NCBI GenBank assembly: GCA_021838985.1
Contig: JAKCCC010000134.1
Location: forward strand, 1-6,134
Origin: Planctomycetota bacterium
Lineage (GTDB): Bacteria > Planctomycetota > Phycisphaerae > WQYP01
Direction: 5' to 3'
Length of the DNA stretch: 6,134 nt
The position numbers were made by a program, and so were the translations under genes. Under the pieces are notes generated by a model, which was not told the DNA's origin, ran no database searches, and was given only the letters and a program-made list of their open reading frames with translations. Below are positions 1 to 6,134 of this stretch, piece by piece. Numbering within the stretch: position 1 is the first letter of the stretch; every line of letters begins with the position of its first letter.

Positions 1-75
1 CGGAGCCGCACCGGGGCGGGGCCCCGCGCCGGGTCAAGCTGGAAATGTGGGTAAATCGGCGTCTGCATCCTGGGG

Positions 76-91
76 CCGGAATAACTTCCGG
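76..91. repeat. Perfect inverted repeat with 4-base loop
   Basis: CCGGAA (76-81), TAAC and TTCCGG (86-91) form a perfect six-pair hairpin immediately before TATAAT (95-100) and the presumed transposase start (103). It could be a remnant of an element end or an operator-like site. No matching copy is seen at the other side of the relic. With a 6-base stem, chance is a real possibility. Confidence 0.3.
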
Positions 92-102
92 AAATATAAT
101 GG

Positions 103-800
103 ATGGACCAAACTGCGAAAGCCGCGTAGTTCGATAAGGATCGCATCAAGGACGGCGCCATGTAAACCTATCCCATTGAAGCAGAACGGATGATGCAGCG
201 GCGGTACCAGTGGCTCTCGGAAAAAGATCGACGCCGTTGCGCGGCGGTGGAGGCGGCGAAGCTGGGGCACGGCGGCCTGCAATACATCAGCCAGGTGTTG
301 GATTGCGGTCCCAAGACGATCCAGCAGGGCCGTGTAGAGTTGGAACAGCGGGATGATCCGGACGCCGGCCGGGTCCGATCTGGCAGTCGCTACGGCGACA
401 AAAAAAGGGGTGGGTGCAAGCCGCGGATCGAGGTTGGCCCGCACGTGGAGGAGAATCCCGATTGATCGGGACAGATGCTGCAGGAGCACCCCGCCGGCGA
501 CCCGAGGCGCGAAGGGTTGAAGTGGACCGATCTGACGTGACGTGGGATCAGCCATGAACTGGCGGAACGAGCGGTATTGGTCTCCGTAGCCGACCCAGCC
601 CGCGGCCAGCTGGCAAGCGGGGGGCAAACCATTGCTCCAGAAGTATGGTTACGTCAAACGCAAGGCGCGGAAAGTCAGGGCGATGGGGCCCCGTCAAGTT
701 CCTCCCGAATTGGAACTACAGAGCCGTCCCGGCGCCCACCTGAACCGGCAGGTTATTCGAGGCCCGGTCTTTGGCGCCTTGCCGTGCAATGGCGCGGGAC
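103..800 (+). pseudogene. Degraded ISAzo13-like transposase, N-terminal half only
   Basis: Relic of an ISAzo13-family (Rhodopirellula-type) DDE transposase. In frame 1, codons from ATG 103 run through stops at 127-129 and 163-165. They then read cleanly from about 166 to 462 with family-like segments YPIEAE, LSEKDRRR, AAVEAAKLGHGG and PKTI, which form the N-terminal helix-turn-helix-like part. After a stop at 463-465 the frame continues with AGDPRREG and LKWTDLT, followed by another stop at 538-540 and then ISHELAE. Between about 590 and 620 the reading shifts to frame 2, which gives LLQKYGYVKRKARKVRAMG (about 629-685), the conserved block before the DDE domain in this family. No catalytic DDE region follows, because lpdA starts at 830. 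The element is therefore 3'-truncated and multiply inactivated, and I see no clear terminal inverted repeats. Family assignment rests on remembered consensus segments, not on an alignment. Confidence 0.75.
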
Positions 801-806
801 TAGAAT
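779..806 (+). promoter_or_regulatory. Candidate sigma-70-type promoter for lpdA-lepB
   Basis: TTGCCG at 779-784 matches four of six bases of the -35 consensus. TAGAAT at 801-806 matches five of six of the -10 consensus, with a 16-base spacer. The -10 box ends 23 bases before the lpdA start, which would give a short leader still containing the ribosome binding site. It lies in the eroded tail of the transposase relic. In GC-rich DNA such a match is suggestive only. Confidence 0.35.
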
Positions 807-819
807 ACCGGTTGGCGCT

Positions 820-823
820 GGAG
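820..823 (+). promoter_or_regulatory. Ribosome binding site of lpdA
   Basis: GGAG at 820-823 sits six bases before a GTG at 830. This supports the non-ATG start of lpdA, which also gives the expected short N-terminus before the FAD-binding strand. A stop (TGA, 824-826) closes the frame of the overlapping transposase relic just upstream. Confidence 0.6.
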
Positions 824-829
824 TGACCG

Positions 830-2239
830 GTGGCACAGGGAAAATTTGATCTCGTCATCATTGGTTCCGGGCCGGCCGGGTATGTGGCCGCGGTCCGGGC
901 CGCGCGTCTGGGCAAAAAAGTGGCCTGCGTGGAACGGGCCGAACTGGGTGGAATCTGCCTGAACTGGGGCTGTATTCCCACCAAGGCCCTGATTCAGGAT
1001 GCCCACCTTTTTGCGGCCATGATGCAGACCGCCACCGGTTACGGCCTGCAGGTCGACCGTTCCAAACTGCAATGGAACAAGATTGTCGCCCGCAGCCGGG
1101 GGGTCGCCAGCACACTAAGCCAGGGCATCGAATTTCTTTTCAAGAAACACCAGGTCGTCCGTTTTACGGGCGTAGGATTCGTAACGGCTGGAAAGCAGGT
1201 GGAAGTGCGCGACGCGCAGGGGCAGACGACCGACACGTTGGCGACGGAAAAAATTCTGATCTGCACCGGGGCACGCAGCAAGGATCTACCAGGGGTAAAA
1301 CCGGACGGCCGGCGCATCATCACCAGCCGCGAAGCCATGATCCTGCGGGAGATTCCGCGCCGCCTGCTCATTATCGGGGCCGGCGCCATCGGGGTGGAAT
1401 TCGCCTATATCTACAATGCCTTTGGCACGGCGGTGACGTTGGTGGAAATGATGCCGCGGATTTTGCCGGTCGAAGATGAGGAAATCAGTACGCGGCTGCG
1501 GATGGTATTTGCGAAACGCGGCATCGACATCCATACGGATACCCGTACGGAAAAAGTGGAGGCTGGCCCGGCAGGTGTCACCGTCACACTGCTGAATACG
1601 GCGCGCCACGAGAGCCGTACGGTCGAAGCGGATGTGGTGCTGGTGGCGGTCGGGGTCACAGGCAACGTGGAGAATCTTTTCGCCTCCGCGATCACGCCGG
1701 ATTTGAAGCGTGGGGCGATTACCGTGGACAAGACTTTTCAAACTTCAATCCCCGGCCTTTACGCCGCCGGTGACGTAATCGGTCCGCCGTGGCTGGCGCA
1801 CGTGGGCAGCATGGAGGCCGCTATTGCCGTGGAACGCATGTTCGGCGTCAGTCAGCGGGAAATGGATTACAGCGTGGTGCCCGGCTGCACCTATTGTTAT
1901 CCCCAGGTGGCCAGTGTTGGTTTCACGGAAAAACAGTGCCGGGAAAAGGGCCTGGCTTATGATGTCGGCCGGTACAATTTCGCCAATAACGGCAAGGCGC
2001 AGGCGATCGGTCAAACCGAGGGACTCGTGAAGTTAATCTTCGGCCGGCCCTATGGCGAGCTGTTGGGCGCCCATATCCTCGGTCCGGAAGCCACGGAGAT
2101 CTTAGGCGAGCTGGTTTTGGCCAAGCGGCTGGAGGCGACGCGGACAGAAATTGTGCAGACCATGCACGCCCATCCCACGCTCACGGAGGCCATTCTGGAC
2201 GCCGCCGAGGCCGCGGAATATGCCGCAGGTGAAAAATGA
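830..2239 (+). CDS. lpdA: Dihydrolipoamide dehydrogenase (E3)
   Basis: Flavoprotein that reoxidises the dihydrolipoyl groups of pyruvate and 2-oxoglutarate dehydrogenase complexes (and of the glycine cleavage system where present), passing electrons through FAD to NAD+. Its 469 residues match the usual E3 length. The FAD-binding GSGPAG is at residues 12-17. The redox-active disulfide is Cys43/Cys48 in GGICLNWGCIPTKAL. The NAD-binding GAGAIG is at 183-188, and a second FAD contact, YAAGDV, is at 311-316. The C-terminal dimerisation domain carries the His-Glu catalytic pair in HAHPTLTE (His448, Glu453). An extra CxxC-spaced pair, Cys353 and Cys356 in PGCTYCYPQ, lies at the start of the dimerisation domain; I recall this variant in other bacterial E3 proteins. 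The start is GTG 830, preceded by GGAG. The gene overlaps lepB by four bases. No E1, E2 or lipoylation genes are in the window, so the partner complex cannot be told. Confidence 0.95.
   Translation: MAQGKFDLVIIGSGPAGYVAAVRAARLGKKVACVERAELGGICLNWGCIPTKALIQDAHLFAAMMQTATGYGLQVDRSKLQWNKIVARSRGVASTLSQGIEFLFKKHQVVRFTGVGFVTAGKQVEVRDAQGQTTDTLATEKILICTGARSKDLPGVKPDGRRIITSREAMILREIPRRLLIIGAGAIGVEFAYIYNAFGTAVTLVEMMPRILPVEDEEISTRLRMVFAKRGIDIHTDTRTEKVEAGPAGVTVTLLNTARHESRTVEADVVLVAVGVTGNVENLFASAITPDLKRGAITVDKTFQTSIPGLYAAGDVIGPPWLAHVGSMEAAIAVERMFGVSQREMDYSVVPGCTYCYPQVASVGFTEKQCREKGLAYDVGRYNFANNGKAQAIGQTEGLVKLIFGRPYGELLGAHILGPEATEILGELVLAKRLEATRTEIVQTMHAHPTLTEAILDAAEAAEYAAGEK
2227..2239 (+). promoter_or_regulatory. 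lpdA-lepB coupling junction (AGGTG plus ATGA overlap)
   Basis: The Shine-Dalgarno-like AGGTG (2227-2231) lies inside the last codons of lpdA, four bases before the lepB ATG (2236-2238). That ATG shares bases with the lpdA TGA stop (2237-2239). The arrangement is typical of terminating ribosomes restarting on the next gene. Confidence 0.6.
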
Positions 2240-3951
2240 CTTTCCATCCCGCCGATAACCCGCGGCTGAACCAGCCGCAAAACCTAACCCCGGCGGCCGC
2301 AGCGCCGTCCCGCGGCGGTTCGGCCCCGCACCGGCCGCACCCTTCGCGGCACCAGCTTCGGGACACCGTGGAAACGATGCTATTTGCGCTGATTCTGGCT
2401 TTCACTTTCCGCACGTTCGGTGTGGAAGCATTTGTCATTCCCACCGGCTCCATGGCCCCTACGCTCAATGGGGCGCATTTTCGTGTCATTTGCCCGAGCT
2501 GCGGCTACCGTTTCAATCTGAACGCCAACGTCGATGTGCAATGGGTGCCGGGACGGGGAGTGGTCGACCTAAGAAACGGCGAACTGACCAATCCCTTCAC
2601 CGTGCCGGCGCCTTATCACATCCGGTGCCCCAACTGCGGGGAAGAGATTCCGGTGCGCGATCTGCCGGATAAGCCCATTATCTATCGCAGGGAATCGGTC
2701 CAAAGCGGCCGAGGCGACTATTCGGAAACCTACGCTTTTCCCTACGCCTATAACGGCGATCGTATCTTGGTAATGAAATACCTATACCCGCTTTTTCCAC
2801 CCCGGCGCTGGGATGTCATCGTGTTCCGTGAGCCGATGCGCGGCAAGGAAAATTTCATCAAACGCCTGGTCGGCTTGCCGGGGGAAACGGTCGAAATCGT
2901 CGGCGGAGAGGTTTTCATCAATGGGCAAGTCGCCCACAAGCCGCCGGACGTGGAACGGGCCATGCTCCAGCTGGTTTATGACAACGATTATTACCCCGTC
3001 AATGCGGGTCAAGTCCGGGCTAATGGGCGGATTTGGACCAGTCCCTGGGTTCCCGCGCGGGACGGCAGATTCGCGGGGCACTGGTTCACCGGTGGGCCGG
3101 TGCTTCGCTTTACGCCCACCGGCGCTAACCCCCGCGGTCGTCTGGCCTTTCGACAAGAGGGCGATTATCTTTACAACAACATCGGATACAACGCCACGCA
3201 GAGCGGGCGCCGGCTGGTGGGCCATTTATTCGTGCATATGCTCTGGCGGCCGAAGTCGGCAGCCGCGGCGCTCCGCATTGTTCTCGGTCCAGCCAGCAAC
3301 CGCTGGCAGGTTCGCCTGGCGCACGATGGGCGGCTGACGCTGTTCCAGTGGCGCTCGGCCTCCGCGCGCTGGAAGCATATTGCCGCCGACAGGATGTCCA
3401 TCCATCGTTCCATAGCCCCGTTGCATGGCGGGTTCCCCTACAGCCTGAGCCTGAGCAATATCGATCACGAGGCCCGGTTCTGGTTCAACGGTCAATTGGT
3501 TCTGCAATATTCCGCCTCCTGGACGCTCGCTCAAGCCATCGCGCTGGCGGAACGGGAACGGATAACGGGCCAGGAAATGCCGCGGGTGTTTATCGATCCA
3601 ACCGGTCCCTGTACGCTGGGGCATCTGCAGTTGTGGCGCGACATTTACTATACGCAGACCCTCGCGGAGCAAAATTATCCGGGCACGGGGACCATGGGGC
3701 ATCCGCTGACGTTGAAGGCCGGGCAATATTTTGTGCTCGGCGATAATAGCAACGACAGCGACGACGGCCGTGCCTGGAATCGTGTCGAGCGGGTACTGCG
3801 TCGGCAACTGCATCTGCCCGTGGGCGTGGTGCCGCAACGCTATCTGCTGGGGAAGGCCTTCCTGGTTTATTGGCCCGCGGGATTTCGGCCTTTTCGCCAG
3901 GTGCCATGGGCGATTATTCCCAACGTCGGGAAAATACGGTTTATCCGGTGA
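2236..3951 (+). CDS. lepB: Signal peptidase I with zinc-ribbon and large beta-domain insertions
   Basis: Membrane-anchored serine protease (S26 family) that removes signal peptides from exported proteins. Residues 1-40 are a proline- and alanine-rich cytoplasmic tail, followed by one membrane segment at about 47-66. Box B, PTGSMAPTL, holds the nucleophile Ser72. Box D, KRLVGLPGE, holds the general base Lys209. Box E, GDNSNDSDDGR (502-512), keeps Ser508 and Asp510 but has Gly where DSR is usual. At 571 residues the protein is far longer than E. coli LepB (324). Two insertions explain this. One, at about 82-140, carries CPSC and CPNC (Cys86, 89, 131, 134), a likely zinc ribbon. The other, at about 237-488, is predicted from its alternating pattern and FWFNGQLVLQY to be a LamG-like beta-sandwich. 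I recall similar long signal peptidases in Planctomycetota. The ATG overlaps the lpdA stop as ATGA, and AGGTG at 2227-2231 precedes it, so translation is likely coupled to lpdA. Confidence 0.93.
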   Translation: MTFHPADNPRLNQPQNLTPAAAAPSRGGSAPHRPHPSRHQLRDTVETMLFALILAFTFRTFGVEAFVIPTGSMAPTLNGAHFRVICPSCGYRFNLNANVDVQWVPGRGVVDLRNGELTNPFTVPAPYHIRCPNCGEEIPVRDLPDKPIIYRRESVQSGRGDYSETYAFPYAYNGDRILVMKYLYPLFPPRRWDVIVFREPMRGKENFIKRLVGLPGETVEIVGGEVFINGQVAHKPPDVERAMLQLVYDNDYYPVNAGQVRANGRIWTSPWVPARDGRFAGHWFTGGPVLRFTPTGANPRGRLAFRQEGDYLYNNIGYNATQSGRRLVGHLFVHMLWRPKSAAAALRIVLGPASNRWQVRLAHDGRLTLFQWRSASARWKHIAADRMSIHRSIAPLHGGFPYSLSLSNIDHEARFWFNGQLVLQYSASWTLAQAIALAERERITGQEMPRVFIDPTGPCTLGHLQLWRDIYYTQTLAEQNYPGTGTMGHPLTLKAGQYFVLGDNSNDSDDGRAWNRVERVLRRQLHLPVGVVPQRYLLGKAFLVYWPAGFRPFRQVPWAIIPNVGKIRFIR

Positions 3952-4084
3952 AACCAGTTTTAGGGTTTAGGGGTGACAGGTTAGGAATATCCGAGATCGG
4001 CCGAGGCCCGTCGTCTATGCCCCAGGGCTATGCAAGGAGGCGCGGCCATTTTCAGAGTAGTCTTAACCGGACGGAGTGGAGGCC
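3952..4084 (+). other. lepB-gdhA intergenic spacer
   Basis: This 133-base spacer has no recognisable gene and no terminator with a T-tract. It holds TTTAGGG twice in tandem (about 3959-3972), a perfect 8-base palindrome TCGGCCGA (3997-4004), and a full-consensus Shine-Dalgarno string AAGGAGG (4034-4040) with no ATG or GTG at a useful distance after it. In the gdhA frame there are stops at 4058-4060 and 4064-4066, which limits the gdhA start to GTG 4076 or ATG 4085. I found no convincing -35/-10 pair, so gdhA may be read from an unseen promoter or through from lepB. Confidence 0.5.
4073..4076 (+). promoter_or_regulatory. Ribosome binding site deciding the gdhA start
   Basis: GGAG at 4073-4076 is eight bases before ATG 4085, a good spacing. 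The alternative GTG at 4076 overlaps this motif and has no Shine-Dalgarno at the right distance. ATG 4085 is therefore preferred; the difference is three residues. Confidence 0.5.
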
Positions 4085-5404
4085 ATGGTTCTACGCACGG
4101 AACAACCACACCTGCCTGGCGCGGAATGGCGGGCGCCGGAGGACCCGCACTCCCTTTTCGCCATGGCGATCGGGGCGATCCATCGCGGCTGCGACCATAT
4201 CGCCGCTCCGGCTTACGTGAAAGCTATTCTCAGCGAATCCAAAAACGAGTTGATCGTTCATTTTCCGGTGAGACTGGACACCGGGCAGTACCGCCTTTTC
4301 CGCGGCTATCGCATTCAACACAACAACATTCTCGGCCCCTACAAAGGCGGAATGCGGTATCACCCGGATGTAAGCCTGGATGACGTCAAGGCGTTGGCGG
4401 CTTGGATGACCGTTAAATGCGCCCTGGCGCGCCTGCCGTTCGGCGGCGCCAAAGGCGGCGTGGCGGTAGATCCAGCCACTCTTTCGCCGGAGGAACTGAT
4501 GCGCCTGACCCGCCGTTTCACCTCCGCCCTGGGTGACAATATCGGACCGGAATTCGATATTCCCGCGCCCGACGCCGGCACCAACGCCCAGATCATGGAC
4601 TGGATGATGGATACCTATTTGAACACGCACCAGTCCGGCAATCGCCTGGGTTTGATGCATGTGGTGACGGGCAAATCACTGGCCTGCGGTGGCAGCGAGG
4701 GGCGGGAAAAAGCGACGGGCCAGGGGCTTTGTTACGTGCTGTTGGAACTGCTGCCTGAGTTCAGGCTAAAGCCGGAGGGGTTGCGGTTCAGTTTACTGGG
4801 GTTCGGCAAGGTCGGTGCGCACGCCGCCGCCGCGCTGGCGGGGCATGGCGCGAAACTAATCGCGGTGATGGACTCCAGTGGCGCCCTCGCCGCGCCGACG
4901 GGTTTGCCCGTGGAGGCCCTGCGCCGCCACGCCTCCCGCACTGGCGGTATCGCCGGCTTCTCCGCGCCTGGGGTCAGCGCGGTGGGTCGGGAAGAATTTT
5001 ACCGCACCGCCGTGGACGTATTTATCCCCGCCGCGCTGGAACGAATGGTCGACACGGAGGTGGCCGCGTGGTTGGATTGCCGGATTGTGGCGGAGGGCGG
5101 CAACGGGCCGGTCACGACGGAGGCGCTGGATTTGCTGCAACGCCGCGGCATCGCGGTCTTGCCGGCCATTCTCTGCAATGCCGGGGGCGTGATTGTCAGC
5201 TATCTGGAATGGGTACAAAATAAGGCCGGCGTGCACTGGGAATTAGCACGGGTGGACCGCGAGCTGCGCAAGACCATTGTATTGGCGGCCCGCCGCGTCC
5301 GCCTGGCGGCGCATCAATATGAAACCGATCTGGTTACCGCGGCCTATTGTGTAGCCGTGGACCATCTGACGCGCAGCTATCAGCAACGGGGAATATTTCC
5401 GTAA
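4085..5404 (+). CDS. gdhA: Glutamate dehydrogenase, hexameric type
   Basis: Catalyses the reversible oxidative deamination of glutamate to 2-oxoglutarate and ammonia in the cytoplasm. The 439 residues from ATG 4085 fit the roughly 420-450 residue hexameric family. The substrate domain carries GPYKGGMRYHP (Lys87), MTVKCAL (Lys111), GGAKGG with the catalytic Lys123, and PAPDAGT with the catalytic Asp163. The Rossmann domain starts after KATGQG, has GFGKVG at 239-244, and ends its second strand in an acidic residue (AVMDSSG, Asp263). That residue suggests NAD+ preference, but this is an inference and not proof. The block NAGGVIVSYLEWVQN (from 365) supplies the conserved substrate-contact Ser372 and the family's SYxEWVQN signature. 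ATGQG replaces the more usual ATGRG. GTG 4076 is an alternative start. The gene is on the same strand as lepB, 133 bases downstream, and probably a separate unit. A leucine, phenylalanine or valine dehydrogenase of the same superfamily is less likely given the glutamate-type motifs. Confidence 0.94.
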   Translation: MVLRTEQPHLPGAEWRAPEDPHSLFAMAIGAIHRGCDHIAAPAYVKAILSESKNELIVHFPVRLDTGQYRLFRGYRIQHNNILGPYKGGMRYHPDVSLDDVKALAAWMTVKCALARLPFGGAKGGVAVDPATLSPEELMRLTRRFTSALGDNIGPEFDIPAPDAGTNAQIMDWMMDTYLNTHQSGNRLGLMHVVTGKSLACGGSEGREKATGQGLCYVLLELLPEFRLKPEGLRFSLLGFGKVGAHAAAALAGHGAKLIAVMDSSGALAAPTGLPVEALRRHASRTGGIAGFSAPGVSAVGREEFYRTAVDVFIPAALERMVDTEVAAWLDCRIVAEGGNGPVTTEALDLLQRRGIAVLPAILCNAGGVIVSYLEWVQNKAGVHWELARVDRELRKTIVLAARRVRLAAHQYETDLVTAAYCVAVDHLTRSYQQRGIFP

Positions 5405-5425
5405 ATCATCTGCCTGGAAAATAGC

Positions 5426-5455
5426 GGGTGGTGATGCCATAACGGGACACCATCC
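5426..5455 (+). terminator. Weak hairpin after gdhA
   Basis: GGGTGGTG (5426-5433) can pair with CACCATCC (5448-5455), giving eight pairs with one G-T wobble around a 14-base loop. It starts 21 bases after the gdhA stop. No run of T follows, so it would not be a canonical intrinsic terminator. It is listed because it is the only plausible stem in the spacer. Confidence 0.22.
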
Positions 5456-5514
5456 CTGGCAAAGCCCCCGAAGGCCATTCCGCGATCCGTCAGGGGCCAA
5501 AGCGGAGTTCGCAT

Positions 5515-5740
5515 ATAACCAAGCGGCTGAAAGCTGCCATTGAGAAGCGGCGCGCCCTGCCGGCGGAGGCGCAAGGTCGGTTGGCTGGTCTCGTTTTGCG
5601 GGAACCGCGGTCCGACCAGGACTGGGATGAGACCACTCGAAAACACCTGCTCAAGCTGGATCCATTGGCCGCCGGTGTGCTACAGGCCGATCGAGCCGGC
5701 GCGTGCGGTCCTTGTGCCCCGATCGCAAGCGAGATCGAAG
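5515..5740 (+). pseudogene. Relic of a small antitoxin-like gene with lost start codon
   Basis: Frame 1 from 5515 reads ITKRLKAAIEKRRALP, then EAQGRLAGLV, SDQDWDE, HLLKLDPLAAGVLQ and DRAGA. This resembles small (about 70-80 residue) antitoxin-like proteins of type II modules. Those begin with M-T plus a basic helix and a LPxxxQ-xLA motif, then show SExxWDE, then LA-x-ALxxxRAGKT near the end. The position where ATG is expected is ATA (5515-5517), yet GGAG at 5504-5507 remains seven bases upstream, so the start seems to have mutated. After DRAGA the sequence departs from the family. The frame stays open to 5953-5955 but only as a shadow of the minus-strand gene. I find no RelE/ParE-like toxin next to it. 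The family match is from memory and the relic reading is an inference. A functioning gene using a rare start cannot be fully excluded. Confidence 0.45.
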
Positions 5741-5797
5741 GACCTGCCCAGTTTCGCCGCGGATGTTTTTCCAGCCGCCCAAGCTCCTTGGCGCACC

Positions 5798-6134
5798 TCA
5801 GTCTCTGCGGCCAAATCTGGCCCGTGGAACCAAAGCCGCAGGAGGCGCGGGAAGCACGGCGCTGGGGCCGGGCAGAACCCGCCAGATCGGCAAGTCGCCG
5901 GGTACGACGCGCAGGGGCACCTGCAGCACGCCGGGTCCGCCGAAGCTGGCGATAGGCCGACCGGTCGCTGCGTTAACAATGTGGTACCGCCCTGGGGGCA
6001 GGCCCAAGCCATCAAGGTGGATCGTCGCCACGCCGGAGTATGGGCGAGGGGCTGGCCACGAGCTGCTCAGTGCGATCCAGGCACTGCGAGCCGCGCGATC
6101 CACCGTGGGGATCACCTCCACCCTCCGGCTGTCG
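5798..6134 (-). CDS. C-terminal part of an unidentified protein with a beta-rich terminal domain (partial)
   Basis: An open minus-strand frame enters at the right edge (no stop up to base 6134) and ends at TGA 5800-5798, giving about 111 residues. The reading VATIHLDGLGLPPGRYHIV, then NAATGRPIASFGG, then LQVPLRVVPGDLPIWRVLP looks like alternating beta strands. It resembles the C-terminal all-beta domains that close many glycoside hydrolases and other secreted enzymes (the pattern LxxLGLPPGxYxVxDAxTG). The last 25 or so residues are proline-, alanine- and arginine-rich. The preceding residues (RRVEVIPTVDRAARSAWIAL) read like the interior of a larger protein, so I treat the start as outside the window. 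A short-gene alternative is GTG 6115, which has GGAGG six bases before it. The gene converges on gdhA. No catalytic motif is visible and the function is unknown. Confidence 0.5.
   Translation of the reverse strand, partial: DSRRVEVIPTVDRAARSAWIALSSSWPAPRPYSGVATIHLDGLGLPPGRYHIVNAATGRPIASFGGPGVLQVPLRVVPGDLPIWRVLPGPSAVLPAPPAALVPRARFGRRD

Noticed and set aside
16..27. Perfect 12-base palindrome GCGGGGCCCCGC
   Set aside because: It has no loop and sits in very GC-rich DNA at the window edge, with no adjacent gene or T-tract to make it a terminator or operator.
34..627. Long minus-strand open frame of 197 codons opposite the left flank
   Set aside because: It is antisense to the transposase relic, whose plus-strand blocks look like a known family, whereas the minus-strand translation shows no domain pattern. 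Long antisense frames are common in GC-rich DNA.
687..780. Frame-3 reading with PNWNYRAVPAP then TGRLFEARSLAP, protein-like in appearance
   Set aside because: It contains a stop, has no start, and I could not tie it to a family. It may be a further shifted piece of the relic or chance.
3959..3972. Tandem TTTAGGG copies, like a plant telomere repeat
   Set aside because: There are only two copies in an ordinary bacterial spacer; coincidence is the simplest reading.
5464..5497. GCCCC...GGGGC pairing as a terminator for gdhA
   Set aside because: It is a five-pair stem with a 24-base loop and no T-run; too weak to call.
5380..5646. Minus-strand frame containing PLWPLTDRGMAFGGFARDG and HHHPLFSRQ
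   Set aside because: It looks protein-like, but it overlaps the gdhA end and lies opposite the antitoxin relic, and I recognise no family. It is not called as a gene.
5581..5955. Plus-strand open frame of 124 codons
   Set aside because: Its first part is the tail of the antitoxin relic. The rest (Arg/Ala-rich after about 5800) is a shadow of the minus-strand partial gene.
1..6134. CRISPR arrays, tRNA or rRNA genes, riboswitches
   Set aside because: No regularly spaced repeats, cloverleaf-like segments or recognisable RNA cores were seen on either strand by eye.

Overview
The window is GC-rich bacterial chromosome holding three intact plus-strand housekeeping genes flanked on both sides by decayed accessory DNA. 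Three things point to Planctomycetota, perhaps a Phycisphaerae-like member. The signal peptidase I is very long, with a zinc-ribbon insertion and a large beta-sandwich-like insertion of the kind I recall from that phylum. The box E motif reads DGR rather than DSR. The left flank holds a degraded transposase of the ISAzo13 type, which is common in planctomycetes. The assignment is an inference and no 16S or other marker is present.

Layout. Bases 1-829 contain no intact gene. They carry the N-terminal half of an ISAzo13-like transposase, broken by several in-frame stops and at least one frameshift. A candidate promoter and ribosome binding site for the next gene lie in its last 50 bases. Bases 830-2239 encode dihydrolipoamide dehydrogenase (lpdA, the E3 subunit of 2-oxo acid dehydrogenase complexes). 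Its stop overlaps the start of lepB (signal peptidase I, 2236-3951) in an ATGA junction, so the two are probably cotranscribed and translationally coupled. After a 124-133 base spacer comes a hexameric-type glutamate dehydrogenase (gdhA, 4085-5404, same strand).

Right flank. A weak hairpin follows gdhA. Next is a relic of a small antitoxin-like gene (about 5515-5740). Its ribosome binding site is still visible but the expected ATG reads ATA, and no toxin partner is recognisable. From 5798 to the right edge, the minus strand carries what looks like the C-terminal end of a larger protein with a beta-rich terminal domain, convergent with gdhA.

How the genes relate. lpdA and gdhA both serve central carbon and nitrogen metabolism: E3 supports acetyl-CoA and succinyl-CoA formation, and glutamate dehydrogenase links 2-oxoglutarate to glutamate. 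lepB serves protein export and is not functionally linked in an obvious way. I see no intact novel defence or mobile system. The most unusual item is the domain architecture of the signal peptidase, followed by the fossil toxin-antitoxin and transposase remnants.
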